A stretch of 64,000 bases of DNA, from positions 2,108,001 to 2,172,000 of the forward strand of contig NZ_CP100351.1 of the NCBI RefSeq assembly GCF_024204645.1, written 5' to 3'. Under the pieces are notes generated by a model that was not told where the DNA came from, searched no databases, and was given only the letters and a program-made list of their open reading frames with translations. Origin of the DNA: Desulfomicrobium sp. ZS1 (GTDB taxonomy: Bacteria; Desulfobacterota; Desulfovibrionia; Desulfovibrionales; Desulfomicrobiaceae). The position numbers and the translations under genes are program-made. Below, piece after piece: positions 34,589-42,612 of this stretch (positions are counted from its first letter, which is position 1; every line of letters begins with the position of its first letter).

Positions 34589-35130
34589 CGTGACCTCCTC
34601 CCGTAAATGATCGAAGCCACGATTATGCCCACCGCAAAAAACATGGCCAGGGCCACAAAAGCGCTGACCGAAAGCTGCATCATGCCGCTGAGCCCATGGC
34701 CGCTGGGACAACCACTGGCCATCCGGGCGCCCATCATGGCCACAATGCCGCCCAGAAACGCTCCGACAGCGCGTTTTCCAACAGACGGTCCAAACCGTTT
34801 ATCCCAAATCGGGGGAACACTTTCGAGTTTGAAACTCTTATCCGTGCTTGAAGCGGCAAGCGAGCCCACGAATATGCCCAATACGAGCATGAACTGCCAG
34901 TCGATCTTCACCTTTTGTTTGGTGTAATATTCATTGGCCTGCACGTGTTCAGGGGCGATCTGCTGTTCGATCACGCCCGCGCCGCGAACGAAGGTGGTCG
35001 AGGCTCCCAGGTAGCTGGTTTTTCCGAGCCATGCGGTAGTGGCATAGGCCGAAAGGATGGCCAACACGCCCACCAGGGCTCCGGCCAAGTAAGGATTCCA
35101 ACCGCCGGAATCGCTTTTTTTAAATTGCAT
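34585..35130 (-). CDS. YeeE/YedE family sulfur transporter, N-terminal-type half
   Basis: 181 residues with about four hydrophobic segments and the signature ASGCPSGHGLSGMMQLS, including the conserved cysteine. An insertion (VIEQQIAPEHVQANEYYTKQ, about 52-72) probably lies outside the membrane between helices 1 and 2. AGGAGG precedes ATG 35130. Together with the next gene it likely imports thiosulfate or another reduced sulfur species; the exact substrate is not decided by sequence. Confidence 0.82.
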   Translation of the reverse strand: MQFKKSDSGGWNPYLAGALVGVLAILSAYATTAWLGKTSYLGASTTFVRGAGVIEQQIAPEHVQANEYYTKQKVKIDWQFMLVLGIFVGSLAASSTDKSFKLESVPPIWDKRFGPSVGKRAVGAFLGGIVAMMGARMASGCPSGHGLSGMMQLSVSAFVALAMFFAVGIIVASIIYGRRSR

Positions 35131-35434
35131 ACGAAAAACCTCCTGTTTGATATTATGGAAGATAACTCAACAGAACAGGAAAGCGCAAGCTCGCGCCGCA
35201 ATCATCCTTTATCCGTCCCGTAAAATTCTCATGTACAGAAGAAAATAATGCGGATGAAATGCTTGGCGAGGATTGCGGCAAAATATTGATGACGCTTCAC
35301 GTGCTTCAGATCGGCGGTCAAAAGCGGACTATATCGCTCCGAAATATACATCATATTCAGCATGTACAAATCAGAGAACACAAACCGCTCTTCACTCCGG
35401 AGACGTTGATGCCCCGCTGCGACCCGGTCGTAAT
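35131..35434. other. Intergenic spacer without recognised gene
   Basis: 304 bp between the start of the YeeE-like gene and the stop of the sugar epimerase (both minus). It is moderately AT-rich and should hold the promoter of the sulfur-transport pair. I found no convincing -35/-10 pair, terminator, or coding signal; a 22-codon plus-strand frame at 35155 has no ribosome site. Confidence 0.4.
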
Positions 35435-36355
35435 CTAGGAATTTTGCAGCCGATAAAGAGAAATCAAGCGCCGCAGATCGTCTTCTATGACTGGCCGCTG
35501 CTCATAACCCACTTCAAGCCGCAGGCGCTTGGTGTCGGCAACCATGACCGGGACATCGCCCGGACTGTCCGGCAAGGCCCCCAGGCGCAGGAGATCGGGC
35601 CGTCCGGCGAGCCGGGCAACCAGCCTGGACAGGGCGGCAATGGAGCGGGGCTGTCCGCAGCCGATATTGACGGGGCCTGTCACTCGGGAGCGGGCCAGTG
35701 CGGCCAGCGCCCCGGCGACAAACCAGACGCTTGAAAAATCGCGAACTAGGCGCCCGGACCCGCAACATGCCTCCCGACCGGCGAGCACGGAATGAATGAT
35801 GGAAGGCACAAGCCGCTCCGGGTGTTCGCCCGCTCCGAAAAGATGAAAGAGGCGCGCCCAGGACGCCTGAGCGCCAGGGCGCCTTTCGGCCAGTGCAAGG
35901 AGTCTGCGCCACAGTTCGGCCTTGGACTGGCCATAGAGGGTGACGGGATCAACTTTACGGCTCTCGGGCCAAGGCATGTTGTCGTTCAGATCCTGACTCG
36001 CGTATTCGGCGCAGGTGCCGATGCCGACGAAGCGCTGCCCGCCCGTCTCGAAGAACCGCATGGCCAGCTCGAAGGAGACGTCCAGCCAAACCCAGTTATC
36101 CGGCGCGGACCAGAACCGGCCATGCTCCACGTACCAGGCGCAGAGCACCAGTACAGCGGGCCTCAGCTCGCGCAGCAGGAGGCGAACATCCCCGGCGTTA
36201 TACAGGTCCACCCGGTGCCAGCGCACGCCGGGCAGTTCGGGCCCGACATTCCGGCATCCCAAAGCCTCTACCCGCATCCCCCCCGCGGCCAGTGCCTCCA
36301 CGAGAGGCAGCCCCACGAAGCCGCTTGCTCCGGTCACCAGCACTCGCTCAGACAT
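35435..36355 (-). CDS. NAD-dependent sugar epimerase/dehydratase (extended SDR)
   Basis: Acts on a nucleotide-linked sugar. About 306 residues from ATG 36355 (MSERVLVTGASGFVG); an upstream in-frame start at 36376 adds seven residues. Rossmann TGASGFVG, then the active-site pair in YGQSK (Tyr-x3-Lys) and GIGTCAEY (Thr/Ser position), with a C-terminal domain RLVPSIIHSVLAG that binds nucleotide-sugar in family. Probably reduces or epimerises the 4-keto-6-deoxy sugar made by the upstream genes. Start overlaps the RfbC-like gene by 8 bases. Confidence 0.82.
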   Translation of the reverse strand: MSERVLVTGASGFVGLPLVEALAAGGMRVEALGCRNVGPELPGVRWHRVDLYNAGDVRLLLRELRPAVLVLCAWYVEHGRFWSAPDNWVWLDVSFELAMRFFETGGQRFVGIGTCAEYASQDLNDNMPWPESRKVDPVTLYGQSKAELWRRLLALAERRPGAQASWARLFHLFGAGEHPERLVPSIIHSVLAGREACCGSGRLVRDFSSVWFVAGALAALARSRVTGPVNIGCGQPRSIAALSRLVARLAGRPDLLRLGALPDSPGDVPVMVADTKRLRLEVGYEQRPVIEDDLRRLISLYRLQNS

Positions 36356-36875
36356 GGCCGGGCCAACTGCGGTCACGCAGGGAAATCACCACGGGTCTGG
36401 CGGGCCACGGCAGCCCCAGGGCGGGGTCGTCCCAGCGCAGTCCGCGCGCGTGCTCCGGAGCGTGAGGCGTGTCCATCATGTATTCGACCAGCGCCCCGTC
36501 GGTCAGGGTCATGAAACCGTGGGCGCATCCTGCAGGAACAAAGAAGGCGTTGCCTGTATCGGAGCTCAGGGTGACCGCCCAGTGCTGAAGACGCGTGGGC
36601 GAGTCTTCGCGCAGATCGACCACCATATCGAGGACGCGGCCGTGCAGGCAGCGCACCAGCTTTCGCTCCCGGGCGGGAGAAACCTGGTAATGCATGCCGC
36701 GCAGGGTATGACGGCGGATATTCGCCGAGAGGCTCGTCTGCACGGGAGAGAAATCGATGCCTGCGGCCAGGAACTCCTCCCGGCACCAGGTACGCAGAAA
36801 AAAGCCCCTTGCATCACGATGCGCCTGTCCCTCGATCTCATGGAGTCCGGCGATGATGGTCGGCAGAATGCGCAT
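36348..36875 (-). CDS. dTDP-4-dehydrorhamnose 3,5-epimerase-like (RfbC/cupin) protein
   Basis: 175 residues, a cupin-type epimerase of 4-keto-6-deoxy sugar nucleotides. Seen: DARGFFLRTW, SANIRRHTLRGMHYQ with the catalytic histidine, KLVRCLHGRVLDMVVDLREDSPT, and FFVPAGCAHGFMTL. As it sits with CDP-glucose genes and not with dTDP-glucose genes, the natural substrate is more likely a CDP-4-keto sugar. One-base stop/start overlap with the methyltransferase gene at 36875. Confidence 0.86.
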   Translation of the reverse strand: MRILPTIIAGLHEIEGQAHRDARGFFLRTWCREEFLAAGIDFSPVQTSLSANIRRHTLRGMHYQVSPARERKLVRCLHGRVLDMVVDLREDSPTRLQHWAVTLSSDTGNAFFVPAGCAHGFMTLTDGALVEYMMDTPHAPEHARGLRWDDPALGLPWPARPVVISLRDRSWPGHV

Positions 36876-38116
36876 CAGCGCACCTCCATGCGGGGCACGG
36901 CGGTCAGCAAACGGCCACGGAATCCCGCGCCGCGCAGACTCTTCACGATTTCACGGGCGATGTTCCAGGGCAGGATCAGGATGTCGTCCGGAGCCAGGGC
37001 CAGTAGCTCCTCGGGAGAAACCACCGGAATATGGCTGCCGGGCAAAAGTCGCCCCTGCTTGGCCAGGTTGCGATCGGCCACGGCCAGAATCTCGTCCACG
37101 CCCACCCCCGCCGCATTCAAAAAGGTGTTGCCCTTGGCCGCCGCGCCATACGCCGCGACCCTGAGTCCCTGCTCTAGGCTCTGGGACATCCAGCTCCGAA
37201 AATCATCCAGCACAAGCCGGACGCGTTGGTCAAAGCCCCTGTAAAAGGCGTCGCCGCCAAGCCCTTTGCGTAGTTCCAGATCGCGCAGCGCCAGCACCGA
37301 TTCGGGCGTGGAGGAAGCGACCCGCGCATGGGCTAAAACCCGCAGCGACCCGCCGTGAGTGGGCAGTTCCTCGACCTGGGCGACGTGGAGACCGTGCCTC
37401 GCGAGCAGTCGCTCCATGGCCAGAAAAGACCAATAGGCGTAATGCTCGTGATATATGGTATCGAATTGCACGCCTTCGACCATGCGCAGCAGATGCGGGG
37501 CCTCGATGGACACCATCCCTTGCGGTCCGGCCAATCGAGCGAGACCGGCGACGAAATCGTTCACATCGGGCACATGCGCAAGCACGTTGTTGGCAATGAC
37601 CAGATCGGCATGCCGGCCCAGTCGCGCCAGCAGGTCATCCGCGCTGTCCGCGCCGAGGAAGGCTGTTTCCGTCGGCACCCCGCTCTCCCGCGCCAGGCTT
37701 GCGATATTGGCGGCCGGTTCCACGCCCAGGCATGGCACGCCCGCAGCCACGAAATTTCGCAGCAGGTAGCCGTCGTTGCTGGCCACCTCGATCACCAGGC
37801 TCCGGTCGTTCAACCCGAGCCGCTGCATCATTTCCGCCGAGTAGTTGCGGGCGTGCTCCAGCCACGACTCGGACGTCGAGGAAAAATAGGCGTAATCCGA
37901 AAAGATGCCTTCCGCATCGACAACGGTGTCAAGCTGCACCAGACGGCATTCATCGCAGACCACGGCCTTGAGCGGAAAGCTGCGCTCGGCCTCAAGGTCC
38001 GCGCCGGGGGGCAGATAGGAATTGGCCAGGGGCATCCGGCCCAGATCGCAGAAAGTGATGCCAAGGGTTCCGCCGCAGGATCGGCAGGCTGTCACGGTTC
38101 GTGCCTCGACTCTCAT
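36875..38116 (-). CDS. SAM-dependent sugar C-methyltransferase (TylCIII/NovU type)
   Basis: 413 residues. N-terminal zinc site CRSCGGT...CDECRLVQLD (about 10-65), SAM-binding LVIEVASNDGYLLRNFVAAGVPCLGVEPA (about 105-135), conserved IYHEHYAYWS with the catalytic His/Tyr region, and the C-terminal Methyltransf_14-like domain (AAYGAAAKGNTFLN). These enzymes methylate C3 of a 4-keto-deoxy NDP-sugar to give branched-chain sugars. ATG 38116 makes a 4-base overlap with rfbG. The product of the cluster is thus likely a C-methylated 6-deoxyhexose. Confidence 0.87.
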   Translation of the reverse strand: MRVEARTVTACRSCGGTLGITFCDLGRMPLANSYLPPGADLEAERSFPLKAVVCDECRLVQLDTVVDAEGIFSDYAYFSSTSESWLEHARNYSAEMMQRLGLNDRSLVIEVASNDGYLLRNFVAAGVPCLGVEPAANIASLARESGVPTETAFLGADSADDLLARLGRHADLVIANNVLAHVPDVNDFVAGLARLAGPQGMVSIEAPHLLRMVEGVQFDTIYHEHYAYWSFLAMERLLARHGLHVAQVEELPTHGGSLRVLAHARVASSTPESVLALRDLELRKGLGGDAFYRGFDQRVRLVLDDFRSWMSQSLEQGLRVAAYGAAAKGNTFLNAAGVGVDEILAVADRNLAKQGRLLPGSHIPVVSPEELLALAPDDILILPWNIAREIVKSLRGAGFRGRLLTAVPRMEVR

Positions 38117-39180
38117 GCCTGCTCCTGCATTGCCGAGGGGGACAACGCTTTGCCGACTTCGTCTTCCGAGTAGACGTCCATGTCCACGCCTCTGACCCAG
38201 GCGGCATACCACTGCGCGGTCCTGACGATGGCGTCTGACGTGTCGTGAAAGGAAGTCCATCCCAGAACGCGCCGCGCGAGGCTGCTGTCCAGGGCCAGCC
38301 GCCGCTGTTCGGCGATGACGGCAGCGCCTGCGGTTTCCCAGCGCACCGATCGGCCCGTCGCGGCCTCCCAATGATGAATCAGATCCCGCACCCGCAACTC
38401 GGCGTCCCGCGGGCCGAAGTTGAGGGCCGGCGGCACAAGGGAACCTGCGGCCAGGGCCTGGGCCAGCAGCAGATAGCCGCGCAGCACATCCAGCACATGC
38501 TGGAATGGACGCGTGGCGTCGGGGCTGCGCAATACAAGGGGTCTGCCGCTTCTTTGGGCCCGCACCAGATCCGGCACCAGACGCTCACGGGCGAAATCCC
38601 CACCGCCGATGACGTTTCCGGCGCGGGCCGTGGCCATGGGCGGCATCTCGCTCTTGAAGGAGTGCCGCCAGACAGTCACCGCCAATTCGGCCGCAGCCTT
38701 GGAAGCGCTGTAGGGATCGTGGCCGCCCAGTGGATCGTCCTCCCGAAAGGGCCGCCCCGTGTTGTCGTTGCGATATACCTTGTCCGAGGTGACGATCACC
38801 GCCGCCGCGACGTCGCGCTGACCGCGCAGCGCCTGCAGCAGATGCGTCGTACCCGTCACGTTGGTGGCGAAGGTGCCGCCCGGATCGCGATACCCCTCAC
38901 CCACCAGTGCTTGCGCGGCCAGATGAAAAACGATCTCGGGGCGCGCCTCGCGCGCGATTCTCTCCACCAGCCCCGGCACACGGATGTCGGCCGGATAGGA
39001 ATGTCGCATCCGGGTGGACACGCCCAGCAGATCATAGGTTCGGTGACGAACCGGCGGCAGGGAGATCCCCGACACTTTCGCGCCGAGGGCATGCAGCATG
39101 AGGCAGAGCCAGGCACCCTTGAATCCGGTGTGGCCTGTGACCAGCACGCGGCGCCCGCTCCAAAACCCTGCGGAGACCAT
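38113..39180 (-). CDS. rfbG: CDP-glucose 4,6-dehydratase
   Basis: Converts CDP-glucose to CDP-4-keto-6-deoxyglucose. It is 355 residues. Rossmann motif VTGHTGFKGAWL, HLAAQALVGEGYRDP, VTSDKVYRN, YSASKAAAE (active Tyr/Lys), and RAGNVIGGGDFARERLVPD, all diagnostic for this enzyme. Start ATG 39180 is two bases from the rfbF stop. It supplies the 4-keto intermediate for the downstream methyltransferase and epimerases. Confidence 0.93.
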   Translation of the reverse strand: MVSAGFWSGRRVLVTGHTGFKGAWLCLMLHALGAKVSGISLPPVRHRTYDLLGVSTRMRHSYPADIRVPGLVERIAREARPEIVFHLAAQALVGEGYRDPGGTFATNVTGTTHLLQALRGQRDVAAAVIVTSDKVYRNDNTGRPFREDDPLGGHDPYSASKAAAELAVTVWRHSFKSEMPPMATARAGNVIGGGDFARERLVPDLVRAQRSGRPLVLRSPDATRPFQHVLDVLRGYLLLAQALAAGSLVPPALNFGPRDAELRVRDLIHHWEAATGRSVRWETAGAAVIAEQRRLALDSSLARRVLGWTSFHDTSDAIVRTAQWYAAWVRGVDMDVYSEDEVGKALSPSAMQEQA

Positions 39181-39182
39181 GC

Positions 39183-39953
39183 TCACCAATTCCTCCAGGG
39201 CGCGCCGCCCCCAGCCCAGAGGCGCTCCAGCCTGTCCCGGTCGCGCAGCGTGTCCATGGGCTGCCAGAACCCGCCGTGTTCGTAGGCATGCAGTTCGCCG
39301 TCGCGGGCCAGGCCGCGCAAAGGATCCTCCTCCCACACGGTGTCGTCTCCGACAATGCGCTCAAGCACTTTGGGCGAAAGAACGAAAAAACCGCCATTGA
39401 TGCTCCCGCCATCGCCGTCGGGCTTTTCGACAAAGGCGCTGACCCGCGACCCGTCCCTTGCCAGGGAGCCGAAACGGCCGGGCGGGGCCACGGCGGTGAC
39501 CGTCGCTACGCCGCCATGACGATGATGAAAATCAATGAGTGCGCTGATGTCCACATCCGCCACTCCGTCGCCATAGGTCATGCAGAACGCGTCCTCCCCT
39601 GCCAAGAGATGTCCGACACGCCGCAGGCGGCCTCCGGTCTGGGTGTTTTCTCCGGTGTCGATGAGGCTGATGCGCCAGGAGTCCTCCGCCGGACGCAAGA
39701 CCTCCACCTGACGACTGGCAAGATCCACCACGATGTCCGAGGCGTGCAGCGCGTAATTGAGGAAATACTCCTTGATCTGCCAGCCCCGGTAGCCGAGGCA
39801 GATGATGAAATCACGCACGCCGTGCGCGGCGTAAATCTTCATGATGTGCCACAGGATTGGCCGTCCCCCGATCTCGACCATGGGCTTGGGCCGGACGCAA
39901 GTTTCCTCGGAAAGACGCGTGCCGCGCCCGCCGGCCAGGATGACTGCTTTCAC
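39183..39953 (-). CDS. rfbF: Glucose-1-phosphate cytidylyltransferase
   Basis: Makes CDP-glucose from CTP and glucose-1-phosphate. It is 256 residues. KAVILAGGRGTRLSEET and RPKPMVEIGGRPILWHIMK at the N-terminus, MTYGDGVADVDI for metal binding, and NGGFFVL. GTG 39953 is the start: it lies in a GTGA overlap with the stop of the preceding gene and has GAGGAGG 10 bases upstream. Confidence 0.94.
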   Translation of the reverse strand: MKAVILAGGRGTRLSEETCVRPKPMVEIGGRPILWHIMKIYAAHGVRDFIICLGYRGWQIKEYFLNYALHASDIVVDLASRQVEVLRPAEDSWRISLIDTGENTQTGGRLRRVGHLLAGEDAFCMTYGDGVADVDISALIDFHHRHGGVATVTAVAPPGRFGSLARDGSRVSAFVEKPDGDGGSINGGFFVLSPKVLERIVGDDTVWEEDPLRGLARDGELHAYEHGGFWQPMDTLRDRDRLERLWAGGGAPWRNW

Positions 39954-42313
39954 GACAGGACCACCTCCTCGATCTTGCGATAAAAATTGTGGACAAAGCG
40001 GTCGGCCTGCCCCAGCGGGTTGGCCGCGATCATGTCGCGCAAGCCATGGCGCAGGGCCAGCCGCCGGGTCCGGTCCTCGGCCAGCCTTGCCGCCTGTTCC
40101 ACGTAATCGTCGGTGCTGAACACGGCCAGGTCGCCGAGTCCGGCGTTGGAAAGGTTTGAATAGGACAGGCGCTCCGGAAATCCCGGACCGACCAGGCTGA
40201 TCGTGGGCACGCCCATCCACAGGGCCTCGCAGGTCGTGGTGCCACCCACGTGGGGCAGGCTGTCCAGAGCGATGTCGATTTCATTGTAATGCTGCAAATG
40301 CGTTCCGCGCACGCCGATGAAATCGAGGCGCCCCGGGTCCACGTTGCGGGCCGCGAAGGCTGCCCGCGCGTTGGCCTTGAAGCTCGGCGTCGCGGCTTCG
40401 GGCCGCAGGAAGAGGAAATGCGAGCCAGGCACGCGGCGCAGCACAGCGGCCCAGCAGTCGAGACAGGCCTCGGTGATCTTGTAGGGATTGTTGGCCGTGC
40501 CGAAGGTCAGGCGGCCGCGCCGGTCCTCGGGAAGCCCGCCCTCGATGGCAACGTCGGAGAAGTTGTTGCGCCCCACCACGACCCAGGTTTCGGGCAGCTC
40601 GAAGGGCCGCTCGATGAGCAGGCGCGGATCGGGCGGGAGGATGTACGGGTCCACCACGATGTAATCGATGGTCTCCAGGCCGGCGGAATGGGGATAGCCC
40701 AGCCAGCTCGCCCCGATGCGGGCCGGACGGTAGGCCATGACGTCGAGCTTGTTCATGGCCGTGGAGCCGCCCAGCTCGAAAAGGATGTCGAGACCGTCCG
40801 CGGCGATGCCCTCGGCCACCTGCTCGCTGGCGCGCCCCGGCCACCAGCGGTAGCCCGTCACCTGTTTTCCAATCTGGGCTTGCGCGGGCGAGGGCGATCC
40901 CTCGTAAAAGGAGTAGCAATAGACGTCGAACCGGTCCCGGTCGTAGCGTGACAGCAGCGGATAGGCGAAATAGCCGACAGGATGGTTGCGCAGGTCGCTG
41001 GACATGAAGCCGACGCGCAGCTTGCGCCGTGAAGCCACGGCGGGCACGGCCGAGTGCGTGACGGGCCTGACCCCGCCGATGACCCCGCGTCCCCACTGCC
41101 GGTGCCACTCCACGAGTTCAACCCTGTCCGCCATGCTTTGGACCTGGCCAAGCTCGTAATGCACCGCCGCGATCTTGCCTTGCGCCTGCCAGACCGGCAG
41201 AATCTCGCCGAGCCGGCCAGTGGCCGCCATGCGCTCCATGTCCAGCAAACGTGTGAAAACCGTGCGCAGCGTGCGTGCGGTCTCGAGCCGTCTCTCGGGG
41301 TGCCTGTCCTGCAGGTCGCAGGCGACGGCGTAGGCGGCTTCCAGATGCTCCGCCTCGCTCCCGTAGCGGCTGCGCGAAAGGCTGTCGACGAGCCTTTCGG
41401 CGGCCTGCCATGCATCGGGGTTGGCGGCCAGGGCGCGCCGCAAGGCGTCGTTGGCCATGCGGCGGCTGCTTTCGGCGGTCCCGTCGCCGCAGGTCTGCGC
41501 CAGAAGCAGATTGGCCGACAGATGGCCAGGATCGGCAGTCAGGACTTCGGCAAGCAGCTTCCTGGCCTCGTCGATGCGCCCCTCGTTATGCCGGATCCTG
41601 GCGAGCATGATCGCGGGTTCCGGATCGCCCGGACGCGCGGCCCGGAAACATTCGATGGCCGCGGCGACTTCATCGTGCCTGCCCAGCTTTGCCAGCACCT
41701 GAACATGCGTCCTGAACGAAGCGGGATCGCCCGGGGCAAGGCTCGCGGCCCTGCCCAGAGCCTGCAAGGCGGGTTCGGTCCGGCCCTGGCGGAAAAGCGA
41801 GGCCCCCTGCAAGCGCCATAATTCCGCATTGCGCGGCTCCAGGCGCGCGGCTTGCCCGAACGCGTCGGCCGCGGCCTGGAAATTGCCCATGGCTTCGTGG
41901 ACATTACCCATGTTCACCCAGGCGGAGACCAGGCGCGGGCGAAGTTTCCGCGCCAGCTCGAACATGCCGAGCGCCTGCTCGAACCGACCGGCCCGCTTCA
42001 GCATCACCCCCATCAGGTTGGCGAGATCGAAATCCTTTGGCTTCCTGGCCCGCAGAGGCTCAAGCAGGGCAATGGCCTCGTCATGCCGGTGCAGGGCGCT
42101 CAAAGACAAGGCGTGGGGCAAGGCCTGGACCCGCGCCGAAGCCTTGACGGCAACGGCCCGTTCAAAGGACCGCACCGCGTCCTCGTGACTGCCGGATTGA
42201 TGCAGCGCAAACCCAAGATGCTGCCAGGCCACCCCATCCAGGGGATGAGCAGCAACTCGGTCACGCAAGTTGCTGATCCTGTCATCGAGCTTGGCGCTGT
42301 GGTCGGAATTCAT
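39950..42313 (-). CDS. TPR protein with O-GlcNAc-transferase/SPINDLY-like glycosyltransferase domain
   Basis: 787 residues. About nine TPRs in the first 300 residues (AWQHLGFALHQSGSHEDAV, AWVNMGNVHEAMGNFQAA, ELWRLQGASLFRQGRTEPAL), then a GT41-like catalytic domain from about 430: LRVGFMSSDLRNHPVGYF, LTFGTANNPYKITEACLDCW, DIALDSLPHVGGTTTCEALWMGVPTISL. Family members move a sugar from an NDP-sugar to Ser/Thr of proteins; donors vary. ATG 42313 follows GGAG by 8 bases. It is first in the operon and coupled to rfbF, hinting at glycosylation with the CDP-derived sugar (inference). Confidence 0.86.
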   Translation of the reverse strand: MNSDHSAKLDDRISNLRDRVAAHPLDGVAWQHLGFALHQSGSHEDAVRSFERAVAVKASARVQALPHALSLSALHRHDEAIALLEPLRARKPKDFDLANLMGVMLKRAGRFEQALGMFELARKLRPRLVSAWVNMGNVHEAMGNFQAAADAFGQAARLEPRNAELWRLQGASLFRQGRTEPALQALGRAASLAPGDPASFRTHVQVLAKLGRHDEVAAAIECFRAARPGDPEPAIMLARIRHNEGRIDEARKLLAEVLTADPGHLSANLLLAQTCGDGTAESSRRMANDALRRALAANPDAWQAAERLVDSLSRSRYGSEAEHLEAAYAVACDLQDRHPERRLETARTLRTVFTRLLDMERMAATGRLGEILPVWQAQGKIAAVHYELGQVQSMADRVELVEWHRQWGRGVIGGVRPVTHSAVPAVASRRKLRVGFMSSDLRNHPVGYFAYPLLSRYDRDRFDVYCYSFYEGSPSPAQAQIGKQVTGYRWWPGRASEQVAEGIAADGLDILFELGGSTAMNKLDVMAYRPARIGASWLGYPHSAGLETIDYIVVDPYILPPDPRLLIERPFELPETWVVVGRNNFSDVAIEGGLPEDRRGRLTFGTANNPYKITEACLDCWAAVLRRVPGSHFLFLRPEAATPSFKANARAAFAARNVDPGRLDFIGVRGTHLQHYNEIDIALDSLPHVGGTTTCEALWMGVPTISLVGPGFPERLSYSNLSNAGLGDLAVFSTDDYVEQAARLAEDRTRRLALRHGLRDMIAANPLGQADRFVHNFYRKIEEVVLS

Positions 42314-42363
42314 GCATCTGTCTCCGGAACAAAAATCATTCAATCACTTCGTGAGAAGATGCC

Positions 42364-42503
42364 ACTGCAAAAAAGTAACGATAGGGTCTGAACGTCATTC
42401 CCGCGAAGGCGGGCCATGTCAGGCTATGCGTGAAATCCATTCTTTTCGAGTAGTTAAAAAGGCATGAATCCCCTTTTTCGAGAGGATGACGACTTTTTGC
42501 AGT
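42364..42503. repeat. MITE-like imperfect palindrome with REP-type core
   Basis: Ends ACTGCAAAAAAGT (42364-42376) and ACTTTTTGCAGT (42492-42503) are inverted repeats. Inside, CGTCATTCCCGCGAAGGCGG and the stretch ending GAGAGGATGACG are also inverted, so most of the 140 bp folds on itself. The core is related to the repeats near 19000. It lies between the sugar cluster and the TolC gene. Confidence 0.6.
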
Positions 42504-42517
42504 AACGTCTGAGAACC

Positions 42518-42566
42518 AAAAAAAAGGGGAAAGATGCCTAACATTTCAGATAGCGCATCGTTCCCC
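42518..42566 (-). terminator. Rho-independent terminator of the first tolC-like gene
   Basis: Stem 42526-42537/42555-42566 (11 of 12 pairs), followed on the minus strand by eight T (complement of 42518-42525). It is 46 bases past the gene's stop codon. Confidence 0.8.
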
Positions 42567-42612
42567 GCATAAAGCCCAAGAGTTCAAACCGGCACGCGAT
42601 CCAAGGCAAACT

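Noticed and set aside
34915-35223. Plus-strand frame ending MEDNSTEQ... upstream of the YeeE-like gene
   Set aside because: Mostly antisense to the transporter, no ribosome site.
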